Shown piece by piece: positions 26,652 through 35,228 of a stretch of DNA of 63,887 nucleotides; positions within the stretch are counted from its first letter, which is position 1; every line of letters begins with the position of its first letter. The position numbers and the translations under genes were made by a program. Source of the DNA: Pectinatus sp. Lineage in GTDB: Bacteria > Bacillota > Negativicutes > Selenomonadales > Selenomonadaceae. Below the pieces are notes generated by a model. It did not search any database. It was not told where the DNA came from and saw only the letters and a program-made list of their open reading frames with translations. Where the stretch lies: the NCBI GenBank assembly GCA_020025075.1, contig JAHHSR010000003.1, positions 1 to 63,887 of the forward strand. The letters run 5' to 3'.

Positions 26652-27392
26652 ATGGCGGGCTCAAGTGGCAGCAGTATGAGGAGTATGGCAGCGAAAAAGA
26701 TGGATATAAAGACAACGAGAAAAGGCGCGCCGGAAAAACAAGCGCCGCCAAAGAAAAAAAAGAAACTATGGAAAAAACTGCTCATCGTTTTTTTGCTGAT
26801 TATTATTTTGGCGGGTGGTTTTTTAGCGGGCATTTACTTGCGGCTTTTTAATACAAAAGAGCTCAATGCAATTTTCCACTTTTATGATTGGCCCGTTATC
26901 GGCACTCATTTTAAGAAACCAGATGATAGTTCCGATAAAAAGAAAGTGATTAAGGTTGATGTTTCAGGCAAACAATCAGATTCTAACACGCCGGGAACGG
27001 GTGATGGCAGTGTAGATGGCACTAAAAATGCCAATAAGGCCAATCAGCCTCCTGCTGACCCGCAGCAGCTTTTATTGAGCAAGCAGAAAATAGAAGCTGA
27101 ACAAAAAGCTGAGCGTGCTGCCGCCAATAACCGTATCAGCCAGCTGGCGCAGATGTTTGCACAGATGGACCCGCAAAAGGCAGCGACAATTTTGTCGCAG
27201 CTTAACAGCAATATGACCGCTTCAATTTTGCAGCAGATGGACAGCCGCAATGCAGCGCAAATCGTCTCTGCTCTGCCGGCAGGAAAAGGAGCGCAGATAG
27301 CCCAGACGCTTTATAATGGCGTAACGCCGCCAACCATTGGCGACATTAATTCTGCCGCTGCAGCGGCAGGACAACAAAATGCAGCGCAGTGA
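26652..27392 (+). CDS. MotE/YlxF family membrane protein (MgtE_N-like domain)
   Basis: A 246-residue protein with a lysine-rich cytoplasmic N terminus and one transmembrane helix (about 42-64, LLIVFLLIIILAGGFLAGIYL). A linker is followed by a periplasmic or outer C-terminal domain with QMFAQMDPQKAATILSQLN and DSRNAAQIVSALPAGKGAQIA repeats, like the MgtE N domain and MotE. MotE chaperones MotC in other bacteria. In Bacillus subtilis the same slot holds ylxF. The ATG at 26652 is preferred over the TTG at 26649. Confidence 0.75.
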   Translation: MAGSSGSSMRSMAAKKMDIKTTRKGAPEKQAPPKKKKKLWKKLLIVFLLIIILAGGFLAGIYLRLFNTKELNAIFHFYDWPVIGTHFKKPDDSSDKKKVIKVDVSGKQSDSNTPGTGDGSVDGTKNANKANQPPADPQQLLLSKQKIEAEQKAERAAANNRISQLAQMFAQMDPQKAATILSQLNSNMTASILQQMDSRNAAQIVSALPAGKGAQIAQTLYNGVTPPTIGDINSAAAAAGQQNAAQ

Positions 27393-27406
27393 GAGGAGGT
27401 GAGAAT

Positions 27407-28888
27407 ATGAATATGATGATAGAAAGTTTTTCATCGCAGCCAGCTTCGCCTATGTCACCAAAAGCTAATTCAGCGATAAAGCGCGTGGGTTCAAAGCCTG
27501 GCGCCAAGAATAAGCAGAGCCTTTTTGGCAAAGCATTAAAGGATGCTGGTAGTGAAAATAATGGAGAGGCTAATAAGGAAACTGGCAAAAAGATTGTTTC
27601 TGGACAGGATAAGTCTACTCTTCCTTTACAGGAAAAGGCTATGCCAGCGGCAGCTTTATTGCCGCAGATAACTGGACTTGCCGTGCAGGCCCCTTCCGTG
27701 CAGTCTTCAAATACGCTTAAAGTTGCCGTCGATGGTAAGAAAGACGAAAAGCAAATTCTTCCTTTAGTTATGACAATTTCTAAGGGCAATCCAGCAGTAA
27801 TGGTGCAGCAAGATAAGCTTACGCAAATGGTGAAAAAGGCGGGATTTTTGCCAGAAGAAGAAAAGGCGACAGCTGTTTTTGATGCTAAGACTTTGTCAAT
27901 GAAGATAGCAGGAAATGAGGCTAAGCCAGAAACAAAAAAAGGCCAAATAGCCCTGCAAAATGGCATAAAAAGGACAGTAACTGTTATGCCTTCTGGTAAT
28001 GACGTGGCAAGTAAAGCTATGTTTATGTCCCAAAATGCTGTTAAAGCAGCACAGGTTGCCGTAGAGCAAATTGGTGGTGAAAAAAACGCCGTTTTCCTTC
28101 AAGATGGCAAAAAAACCGCCAACGCACCTTCAAAGGATAGTAAATCCTTGGATGAAGAAAAAACACAGCTGGGCGATATCTTGGCAGAAGCTCTATCTAA
28201 AAAGGCGACAAGAAAGGCTATGTTTTCTAAAAGTGATTCGGCCTTTAGGGAAAAGCAGCTAGACAAAAAAGATTCTTTTAAGGCAATGGGACAGGATTTG
28301 CCACAAGCGGCGCAAGAACACGAAAATAAATCTGCCGCAGCATTGCCGCCGCAGCACTTTGCCCTTCAGCTTGACAAGAACATGAACCAGCCGATAGCAC
28401 AGCCCAGTGAAGTGCAGCAGCCCGTAAAAACGCAGGATGTCTTTAATCAGATTGTTTCAAGTGCCAAGCTTTTGCACCATACTGATAATACGCAGATGCT
28501 CATTAAGCTTCACCCAGACCATCTTGGCGAACTGGCACTTAAAATCAGTGTTGAAGCCAATGGCGCTGTAAGCGCTTCTTTCCATACGGATAATTCTCAG
28601 GTGCGGGCAATGATTGAAACTTCTTTAGTGCAGCTGCGCCAGGATTTGCAAGCGCAAGGCATCAAGGTCGATAATATCAATGTTTATAGCGGACTTGGTG
28701 ATTTGCTGCAGCAGCAGGGGCAGGACCGCTCCTTTGAGCAGCAGGGTAAGAAAAATCAGGCGCGCATAGAAGCCATTGATGCGGCAGAACGACTTGAAGA
28801 TATGGGCTTGACACTTGAAAGTACGGAGCAGGAAAGCTCGGAGCCGCAATCTTATATCTCGGATAGCGCGGTTGATTATAAAATCTAA
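27407..28888 (+). CDS. fliK: Flagellar hook-length control protein FliK
   Basis: A 493-residue molecular ruler, poorly conserved for the first 330 residues (Lys, Ala, Gln rich). The conserved C-terminal Flg_hook domain (about 360-450) has MLIKLHPDHLGELALKISVE and MIETSLVQLRQDLQAQGIKVDNINV. It triggers the export switch in FlhB. The ATG at 27407 follows an ideal AGGAGGTG. Confidence 0.88.
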   Translation: MNMMIESFSSQPASPMSPKANSAIKRVGSKPGAKNKQSLFGKALKDAGSENNGEANKETGKKIVSGQDKSTLPLQEKAMPAAALLPQITGLAVQAPSVQSSNTLKVAVDGKKDEKQILPLVMTISKGNPAVMVQQDKLTQMVKKAGFLPEEEKATAVFDAKTLSMKIAGNEAKPETKKGQIALQNGIKRTVTVMPSGNDVASKAMFMSQNAVKAAQVAVEQIGGEKNAVFLQDGKKTANAPSKDSKSLDEEKTQLGDILAEALSKKATRKAMFSKSDSAFREKQLDKKDSFKAMGQDLPQAAQEHENKSAAALPPQHFALQLDKNMNQPIAQPSEVQQPVKTQDVFNQIVSSAKLLHHTDNTQMLIKLHPDHLGELALKISVEANGAVSASFHTDNSQVRAMIETSLVQLRQDLQAQGIKVDNINVYSGLGDLLQQQGQDRSFEQQGKKNQARIEAIDAAERLEDMGLTLESTEQESSEPQSYISDSAVDYKI

Positions 28889-28902
28889 AAGGAGGCATTT
28901 TT

Positions 28903-29412
28903 ATGGCAAATATAGCACCAATAGGCGCTTTTACAACACCTAAAAGCACGAATCAGACTTCGGCGGCAAAAAGCAGTTCATTTGATACTTTGGCCAATGA
29001 AAATACTTTTATGCAGCTTCTCGTCACGCAGATGAAAAATCAGGACCCGCTAAATCCGCTCGATGGGACACAATACATCTCACAACTAGCGCAGCTCACC
29101 TCGACGGAACAGATTTCCAAGATGGCCGAATCGATGAAGACGATGTCCACAGTAGCAGATAATCTCAATACATCGGTCTTGGTAGGCCAGCTCAGCTCGA
29201 TGATTGGCAAGCCTGTGCACTGGCTGGAAACGGATTCGATTAAAGGCAGTGACGGCAAGGTTACGAGTGTGTCGCAGCCTCATAATGGCACGGCTGTGGG
29301 CGTAAGCATTAGCGATGGCGTTCCCTCACTTGTGGTTAAAGAAGGAAATGGCGTAGTCAAAGTCAATGTCGGCGATTTGACGCTCATTGGCGATAGCGGC
29401 CTGGAAAAATAA
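28903..29412 (+). CDS. flgD: Flagellar hook assembly scaffold FlgD
   Basis: Hook cap protein. It has 169 residues with the conserved N terminus NTFMQLLVTQMKNQDPLNPLDGTQYISQLAQLTSTEQ (family motif seen as MKNQDPLNP and FSALEQ-like TSTEQ). The C terminus is short, as in Bacilli (YlxG), without the Ig-like cap domains of longer forms. Confidence 0.93.
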   Translation: MANIAPIGAFTTPKSTNQTSAAKSSSFDTLANENTFMQLLVTQMKNQDPLNPLDGTQYISQLAQLTSTEQISKMAESMKTMSTVADNLNTSVLVGQLSSMIGKPVHWLETDSIKGSDGKVTSVSQPHNGTAVGVSISDGVPSLVVKEGNGVVKVNVGDLTLIGDSGLEK

Positions 29413-29422
29413 GGGGCAGCAA

Positions 29423-29800
29423 ATGGCGATAGGCAAAATCGGTCTCGATGAAACCCTCTTGCCAGTACTCCAGAGCAAAAGGCCACAGGCGGCTGCATCG
29501 CTGCCAAAGGAAAAATCGTTTGCCACTCTTTTTAAGCAGGCAGAGCGTCAGATAACCTTTTCGCAACACGCCTTGATGCGCCTTAAAGACCGCAATATCA
29601 AGTTGACCGCAAACGATTTAAAGCGCCTTGAAAGCACCGTCGACAAGATGTCGGATAAAGGAGCGAAGGAATCGCTCATCTACATGGATGATACGGCATT
29701 TGTCGTTAGCATCAATAATCGGACGGTAATTACGGCTATGGATGGCAATGAGATGAAAGATAATATTTTTACAAATATTGACAGCGCGGCGATATTATAA
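29423..29800 (+). CDS. Flagellar operon protein, TIGR02530 family
   Basis: A 125-residue protein with the family core FSQHALMRLKDRNIKLTANDLKRL and GAKESLIYMDDTAFVVSI. This family is found between flgD and flgE in many Clostridia, Bacilli and Negativicutes, and its biochemical role is not established. The ATG at 29423 follows AAGGGG. Confidence 0.85.
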   Translation: MAIGKIGLDETLLPVLQSKRPQAAASLPKEKSFATLFKQAERQITFSQHALMRLKDRNIKLTANDLKRLESTVDKMSDKGAKESLIYMDDTAFVVSINNRTVITAMDGNEMKDNIFTNIDSAAIL

Positions 29801-29878
29801 GCTGGACCTTCGGGAGGCTTTTGGCTGCTGAATGACAGAGGCAGCTAGGCTGCGCGCAGAAGATGGGAGTTTTTTATT

Positions 29879-31429
29879 ATGATGAGATCTTTGATGACGG
29901 CCGTTTCTGGTCTTGAAAATCACCAGACCAGAATGGACGTAATCGGTAACAACATAGCCAATGTCAATACGACGGGTTTTAAGGCTAGCCGCGTTAATTT
30001 TGCAGATACCTTGAGCCAGACGCTCATGGGCGCGACCATGCCCAATGGCAACGTCGGCGGCACCAACCCGCAGCAGGTAGGCCTTGGCATGCAGATTGCC
30101 TCCATTGATACGGAATTTACGCATGGCAGCGTCTCTTCAACTGGCAAAAATACGGATTTGGCAATCGATATGGACAGAGGGCTTTTCGTCGTCAAAAATG
30201 GCGACCAGACGTATTATACGCGCAACGGGGATTTTTCCTTGGATGCCGATGGCAATCTCGTCATGAACGGCAGCGGCCTGCATGTGCAGGGCTGGAATGG
30301 CGTCAATGGCAAGGTTTCTACCAACGGTATGGTGCAAAATCTTCATATCGACATGGGCGCGACAATGCCGCCGCAGGCGACGACGCAGGTTAACTTCGTC
30401 AATAACCTGTCCTCTTCAGATGCTTTGAAAAAGATAGCGAATATAACTTTAACGGTTCAGCCAACCACAGGTGATCCGAAACAAGTGCAGGTGCCAACTG
30501 ATAACACAAGTTCTTTTTCAATTGGTAGTCAGGCTACCATAGGCAGTGTTACTGGAAATGTTACAGATATTACGTTAACATTCGATGATGGAACGACAGC
30601 TTCTGGGGTTTTTGGCCATCCTGGCGGATATAAAATAGGTGGTAAAACTTTCCCTTCTCATACCTCGATGGTTACAACTTATGATAGTTTGGGCAATAAA
30701 CATGCCATTCCTGTCTATTTTGAGCGTATAAGTGATGGTACTAACTTAGTCAATACGGCAGGTACGATACCTATTCCTCCTGCTGGAGCAGGTGGAGCAG
30801 CTGGAGCAAAAACCACGACTAACCAATGGCTTGTTAGTGTTGCACCCGGTGTTTTTGATGGTGCTAAAATAGTAAACGGAGCAAAAACAACACTTCAGTT
30901 TGATGGCACGACGGGCAAGATAACTTCAATGCCAGCTTTGACAGCAAGTATACAGGCACCATATCCTGATGGTGCAAATGAAGCTACGCAGGTTTCGTTT
31001 AACTTCAATGGTATGACGCAGTATGAATCGCCCACCAATGCCAATGTTGGCAGCGAAAATGGCTATGCGCCAGGCAATTATAAGGATATGAGCATTGGCC
31101 AAGATGGCGTCATCACGGCTTCTTATGACAACGGCCAGCGTCAGGCAGTCGGACAGTTGGCAATTGCCACATTTAATAACGCAGCCGGTCTGACAAAAGA
31201 AGGCGGCAGCCTCTATTCTGCCTCTAATAACTCCGGCATACCTAAGGTCGGTACTTTTGCGGCACAGGGGGTTAGCGTTACACCGGGTGCGCTTGAAATG
31301 TCCAATGTCGACGTGGCAAGGCAGTTTAGCGATATGATTGTCACGCAGCGCGGTTTCCAGGCGAACTCGAAGATTATCACGGTTTCCGATGAAATGCTTG
31401 AAACACTCATGAATATGAAACGCTCGTAA
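29879..31429 (+). CDS. flgE: Flagellar hook protein FlgE
   Basis: The 516-residue hook subunit. The N-terminal D0/D1 is RSLMTAVSGLENHQTRMDVIGNNIANVNTTGFKASRV, and the C-terminal D1/D0 ends VDVARQFSDMIVTQRGFQANSKIITVSDEMLETLMNMK. The middle (about residues 184-375; 30430-31000) is visibly richer in A and T and uses different codons from the flanks, as expected of a variable surface domain. MotB-driven rotation is carried through the hook to the filament. Confidence 0.95.
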   Translation: MMRSLMTAVSGLENHQTRMDVIGNNIANVNTTGFKASRVNFADTLSQTLMGATMPNGNVGGTNPQQVGLGMQIASIDTEFTHGSVSSTGKNTDLAIDMDRGLFVVKNGDQTYYTRNGDFSLDADGNLVMNGSGLHVQGWNGVNGKVSTNGMVQNLHIDMGATMPPQATTQVNFVNNLSSSDALKKIANITLTVQPTTGDPKQVQVPTDNTSSFSIGSQATIGSVTGNVTDITLTFDDGTTASGVFGHPGGYKIGGKTFPSHTSMVTTYDSLGNKHAIPVYFERISDGTNLVNTAGTIPIPPAGAGGAAGAKTTTNQWLVSVAPGVFDGAKIVNGAKTTLQFDGTTGKITSMPALTASIQAPYPDGANEATQVSFNFNGMTQYESPTNANVGSENGYAPGNYKDMSIGQDGVITASYDNGQRQAVGQLAIATFNNAAGLTKEGGSLYSASNNSGIPKVGTFAAQGVSVTPGALEMSNVDVARQFSDMIVTQRGFQANSKIITVSDEMLETLMNMKRS

Positions 31430-31448
31430 TCGATTTATAGAATAGGCT

Positions 31449-31480
31449 AAGGGGGATTAATCTCCCCTTGCCTTTTCTTT
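31449..31480 (+). terminator. Possible intra-operon terminator after flgE
   Basis: A stem AAGGGGG/TCCCCTT (31449-31455 with 31463-31469, one G-T pair), followed by GCCTTTTCTTT. It lies between flgE and swrD, so it may attenuate rather than end the operon. Confidence 0.5.
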
Positions 31481-31496
31481 ACATATGCTTTAATAT
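31468..31496 (+). promoter_or_regulatory. Possible internal promoter before swrD
   Basis: TTGCCT (31468-31473), 17 nt, TAATAT (31491-31496). It begins within the tail of the preceding hairpin and could restart transcription for the swrD-fliL-fliM part of the operon. Confidence 0.4.
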
Positions 31497-31541
31497 ATTT
31501 TCTAGCGTCGAATATGATAAATCAATTATCAGGAGGATATT

Positions 31542-31742
31542 ATGATTAAATTGACAAAATTCAATTCAGAGTCCAATAAAAAGGGCGTGTTCGTGCTTAA
31601 TGCAGAGATAATTGAAACAATAGAAGAGACGCCTGATACCGTCATCACCTTGCTCAATGGCAAAAAATTAATTGTTGACGAAGGAATGGACGAAGTTGTT
31701 CGGCGCGTCATGACATATAGACGGGCTTTACATAAATATTGA
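31542..31742 (+). CDS. swrD: FlbD/SwrD-family flagellar protein
   Basis: A 66-residue protein with IKLTKFN, FVLNAEIIETIEETPDTVITLLNGKK and EVVRRVMTYRR, the FlbD-family pattern. In Bacillus subtilis SwrD (YlzI), encoded at the same place, raises flagellar motor torque. The function here is inferred from that. AGGAGG lies 6 nt before the ATG. Confidence 0.85.
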   Translation: MIKLTKFNSESNKKGVFVLNAEIIETIEETPDTVITLLNGKKLIVDEGMDEVVRRVMTYRRALHKY

Positions 31743-31778
31743 GTCCTTTACGATATAACAGGGAAGGGTGTGTAGCAA

Positions 31779-32285
31779 GTGGCGGAAGAAAAAGATGCAG
31801 CAGCTGAAACTGAGCCGGCTCCCAAGAAAAAAATGTCTATCATTCTCATTGTTGTCCTCATTTTGGTGGGATTGGCTTTGGCAGCGGGGATTTCCTATTT
31901 TGTCACTACAAGGATAGTAACTAAATCACATGAACCGACGGTCATTGCCAGAGGTCCGGGCATCTATATCAAGGTAGGCGATTCAAAAGATGGCACGGTA
32001 ATTGTCAATGTGGGCGGTGTGCAATCCAGCCATTATTTGAAGATAGGCATTGTTTTAGAAATGAACAGCGATGATAAGACTCATTTCAAGGATGGCAAGC
32101 TGACGGAAGCAGCTCAGGCTAAGGTGCTCGATGCAGTGATGCGCACGCTGCGCGAACAAAAGATGGCCCAGCTTGAGGCTTCTAAGGAACAGGATTTAAA
32201 AAATAGCATAAAAAATTCGGTAAACAAGGCATTGGGTGTTGATTCAGTTTATAATGTCTATATCACGAGCTTCGTGCTGGAATGA
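31779..32285 (+). CDS. fliL: Flagellar basal-body-associated protein FliL
   Basis: A 168-residue single-pass membrane protein. The cytoplasmic tail is acidic, then there is a transmembrane helix (about 20-45, SIILIVVLILVGLALAAGISYFV) and an outer stomatin-like domain. FliL surrounds the stator and supports torque. The start is a GTG. Confidence 0.9.
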   Translation: MAEEKDAAAETEPAPKKKMSIILIVVLILVGLALAAGISYFVTTRIVTKSHEPTVIARGPGIYIKVGDSKDGTVIVNVGGVQSSHYLKIGIVLEMNSDDKTHFKDGKLTEAAQAKVLDAVMRTLREQKMAQLEASKEQDLKNSIKNSVNKALGVDSVYNVYITSFVLE

Positions 32286-32335
32286 TTGCGTGCGCAGCTA
32301 AAAAACATTTAAATCAGGCGAAAGGAGGATAAAAT

Positions 32336-33352
32336 TTGGCAGATGAAGTATTATCACAAAGCGAGATAGACAAACTGCTATCGGCTATTTCGACTGGTGC
32401 CGTTTCGGCGGATGAAGTGAAGGCCGAAGACCAAAAGAAGATAAAAGTCTATGACTTCAAGCGCCCAGATAAATTTTCCAAAGACCAGATACGGACGCTT
32501 TTCATGCTGCATGAAAATTTTGCGCGCCTCCTGAATACCTATTTATCAACTAATTTGCGCGTTTTGGTCAAGATAGAAGTAGCTTCTGTAGACCAGCTCA
32601 CCTACGAGGAATTTATTAGGTCGCTTCCTAATCCGAGCGTAATCAATATTATTTCTCTGGCGCCATTAAAGGGCAATGTCATCTTTGAAATGGATACGAA
32701 TATTGCTTTTGCCATTATTGACCGCATCTTTGGCGGTGCTGGCGATGAGAGCAAAATGAAGATTCGCACGCTGACAGATATTGAAGAAGCTGTCATCAAA
32801 AAGATGCTGGTGAGCATGATGGATTGCCTGCGCGAGGCATGGCATCACGTGGTTGATTTTCGCCCTATTGCCGAGAGCATGGAATCAAATCCGCAGTTTA
32901 CGCAGATTGTTCCCTCGGGTGATATGACAGTAATTATCACTTTGCAGATAAAAATAGGCGATGTCGAAGGCATGCTCAATATCTGCATACCGTACGTCGT
33001 CATTGAGCCTATAATCCCTAAGCTGACAACTACGTTTTGGGTTGCTGCCTCATCAGAAAGAGATAATCACCCTGATGAGATTAAGGCCTTAGAGAAAAAA
33101 TTAGACCGTGTAAAAGTGCCCCTTACCGTTCAGTTAGGCAGAGTCGGCATTACCATTAACGAGTTTTTGACACTTGGTTTTGGCGATGTCTTGCGCTTGA
33201 ATAGAAAGACGAATGATGACTTGCTCTGCATAGTCGGCAAGATACCTAAATTTTATTGCCGGCCGGGGACCATGGGAAAACAGGTTGCCGTACAGATAAC
33301 CAAGGTGATTCACGAAGAAGAAAACGATGAGGGGGAAAATACGGATGGCTGA
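32336..33352 (+). CDS. fliM: Flagellar motor switch protein FliM
   Basis: C-ring protein that binds phosphorylated CheY. The 338 residues begin with the CheY-binding peptide VLSQSEIDKLLSAI. The middle CheC-like domain has the GGxG-type motif FGGAGDES, and the C-terminal SpoA domain is about 260-330. The start is a TTG after AGGAGGATAAAA. Confidence 0.95.
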   Translation: MADEVLSQSEIDKLLSAISTGAVSADEVKAEDQKKIKVYDFKRPDKFSKDQIRTLFMLHENFARLLNTYLSTNLRVLVKIEVASVDQLTYEEFIRSLPNPSVINIISLAPLKGNVIFEMDTNIAFAIIDRIFGGAGDESKMKIRTLTDIEEAVIKKMLVSMMDCLREAWHHVVDFRPIAESMESNPQFTQIVPSGDMTVIITLQIKIGDVEGMLNICIPYVVIEPIIPKLTTTFWVAASSERDNHPDEIKALEKKLDRVKVPLTVQLGRVGITINEFLTLGFGDVLRLNRKTNDDLLCIVGKIPKFYCRPGTMGKQVAVQITKVIHEEENDEGENTDG

Positions 33353-34640
33353 TGGAGTGCTATCTCAAGAAGAAATAGATGCGCTGACAAAAGGCGCAGC
33401 ACCAACGGCGCCTCCTGCACCAGAAGAGGCACCACAGCCGGCAGCTGACGCCAGTGCTGCTTCAGCTCCGGAGCAGCCAGCGGCTCCACCGCCGGCGGAT
33501 GTAGCTTCAGAAGATGCTGCATCTGGTGAGGAAGTCCTTACGGATTTAGAAAAAGATACATTAGGGGAAATTGGCAATATCTCAATGGGAAGTGCTGCTA
33601 CTGCGCTTTCCATGCTTTTAGGCCATAAGATTTCCATAACGACGCCGAGCGTTAGCATTGCGACGATGGATGCCATCAAGGCGCGCTATCCGATGCCTTA
33701 TCTCATCGTCAGCGTTGGTTATACAACGGGCATAGACGGCAATAATATTTTGGCCATTCAGGCTAGTGATGCCGCCGTTATCGCCGATTTGATGATGGGC
33801 GGCGACGGCACGAATGTCACCGATGAGCTTGATGAAATGCGCCAAAGTGCCGTGAGCGAAGCGATGAACCAGATGATGGGTTCTGTTTCGACCTCACTTT
33901 CACAGATTTTCAATAAAAAAATCGACATATCGCCACCTAAGTCGCAATTTGTCGATATGAGTACAGCTGATAAGGTAACAGACCTTTGGGCACAAGATGA
34001 CCATGTGGTAAAGATTTCTTTCAAGATGGAAGTTGAAAACATCTTAGATAGTGAAATCATGCAGATTTTGCCTATAAATGTTGCTAAGGAAATGGTCAAA
34101 AACCTCATGCAGGCGACAGAAGAGGCGGAAAATGCAGCAGCTGCAAAGGCACAAGAAGCGCCGCCTCCTGCGCCGGCAGCGGCTCCAACACCCGCTCCTG
34201 CGCCACAGCCCGTGCCGCAGGCAGCCCCGGTGCCTCAGGCACCGCCCATGCCGCAGCAGGCACCGGCTGGCTATTATGCGCCGCCGCCTCCTGCTTACGG
34301 TGCGCCGCGTCCGGCTTCAGATGTGCCAGTGCAGGCAGCACAGTTTACGCCTCTTATGACGGGACCGGTGCCGGTTAATGATGCCAATATTGGCCTCATT
34401 TTGGATGTTCCTCTCGATGTCAGCGTTGAATTGGGGCATACGAAAAAGAAGATTAAGGACATACTAGAACTTTCCTCTGGTTCTGTAATCGAACTTGATC
34501 GCTTGGCAGGGGAGCCCGTCGATATTTTAGTCAATGGCAAGCTTTTAGCTAAAGGTGAAGTTGTTGTCATCGATGAAAATTTTGGGGTGCGCATCACGGA
34601 CATTGTAAGTCCCGAAGAACGTGCCAAGAGCCTGCAGTAA
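33345..34640 (+). CDS. fliY: Flagellar motor switch phosphatase FliY
   Basis: A 431-residue protein combining a FliM-like N-terminal peptide (VLSQEEIDAL), a CheC-type phosphatase domain and a C-terminal FliN/SpoA domain (about 345-425). Both CheC active sites are intact: DTLGEIGN and SAVSEAMN (pattern D/S-x3-E-x2-N). It should therefore dephosphorylate CheY-P at the motor as well as build the C ring. A Pro/Ala/Gln-rich linker joins the domains (about 265-335). The ATG at 33345 overlaps fliM by 8 nt. Confidence 0.93.
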   Translation: MADGVLSQEEIDALTKGAAPTAPPAPEEAPQPAADASAASAPEQPAAPPPADVASEDAASGEEVLTDLEKDTLGEIGNISMGSAATALSMLLGHKISITTPSVSIATMDAIKARYPMPYLIVSVGYTTGIDGNNILAIQASDAAVIADLMMGGDGTNVTDELDEMRQSAVSEAMNQMMGSVSTSLSQIFNKKIDISPPKSQFVDMSTADKVTDLWAQDDHVVKISFKMEVENILDSEIMQILPINVAKEMVKNLMQATEEAENAAAAKAQEAPPPAPAAAPTPAPAPQPVPQAAPVPQAPPMPQQAPAGYYAPPPPAYGAPRPASDVPVQAAQFTPLMTGPVPVNDANIGLILDVPLDVSVELGHTKKKIKDILELSSGSVIELDRLAGEPVDILVNGKLLAKGEVVVIDENFGVRITDIVSPEERAKSLQ

Positions 34641-34679
34641 AAAGCTTTCTTAAAAGTTATTGGTCTTAGGTTGCTTTAA

Positions 34680-34708
34680 TTGCTTTTTGCTTAATTAGGT
34701 AGTATATT
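34680..34708 (+). promoter_or_regulatory. Promoter for the cheY leader
   Basis: TTGCTT (34680-34685), 17 nt, TATATT (34703-34708). It lies in the largest gene-free stretch inside the flagellar operon and would start RNA at about 34715. Confidence 0.55.
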
Positions 34709-34714
34709 ATAGAA

Positions 34715-34862
34715 ATACCGCCGGAACAGCGGGAGTATAAACTTGCTCTAAGGTATTTTACAAATGGCCTCAAAAGAGCGAGAAGCCCTTGTGGGCAGTT
34801 CAATAATGAGATATTATCTAGATAAACTTTAGATATAAACTTTAGGAATGAGGGAGAAAGCT
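34715..34862 (+). ncRNA. Candidate structured leader RNA of cheY
   Basis: About 148 nt between the internal promoter and cheY. Visible pairings: ATACC (34715-34719) with GGTAT (34752-34756); a hairpin CCGC-CGGAACA-GCGG (34718-34732, overlapping one base with the former) whose loop holds GGA; GCTCT (34745-34749) with AGAGC (34775-34779); and GCCC-TTGT-GGGC (34784-34795). Two direct copies of TAAACTTTAG lie at 34823-34832 and 34836-34845 next to the ribosome site. I do not match it to any riboswitch class that I know. A CsrA-type binding site is one possibility because of the GGA loop. Confidence 0.35.
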
Positions 34863-35228
34863 ATGGCAGTGAGAGTATTAGTTGTAGACGATGCGGCATT
34901 TATGCGCATGATGGTAAAGGATATTTTGTCAAAAAATGGTTACGAGATTGTAGGGGAAGCAGAAAATGGTGCAATCGCCCTGGCTAAGTATCAGGAAATG
35001 AAACCTGACCTCGTGACGATGGACATCACGATGCCCGAAATGGATGGCATTACAGCTGTTAAGGAAATTAAAAAAGTAGATCCCAACGCTAAAATTATTA
35101 TGTGCAGTGCAATGGGCCAGCAGGCGATGGTCATCGAAGCAATTCAAGCAGGCGCACGTGACTTCATTGTCAAGCCTTTCCAGCCGGACCGCGTTTTAGA
35201 AGCCGTTCGCAAAGTTGTTGGACAATGA
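34863..35228 (+). CDS. cheY: Chemotaxis response regulator CheY
   Basis: A single receiver domain of 121 residues. The phospho-acceptor is Asp54 (VTMDITMPEMDG), with acidic Asp9/Asp10 and the conserved Lys in FIVKPFQ. CheA-P transfers phosphate to it, and it then binds FliM and FliY. The ATG at 34863 is chosen because GAGGGAG lies just before it. An in-frame ATG at 34848 overlaps that site. Confidence 0.95.
   Translation: MAVRVLVVDDAAFMRMMVKDILSKNGYEIVGEAENGAIALAKYQEMKPDLVTMDITMPEMDGITAVKEIKKVDPNAKIIMCSAMGQQAMVIEAIQAGARDFIVKPFQPDRVLEAVRKVVGQ

Noticed and set aside
34100..34360. Arg-rich and Pro-rich frames overlapping fliY
   Set aside because: They come from the Ala/Pro/Gln-rich linker of FliY read in other frames.
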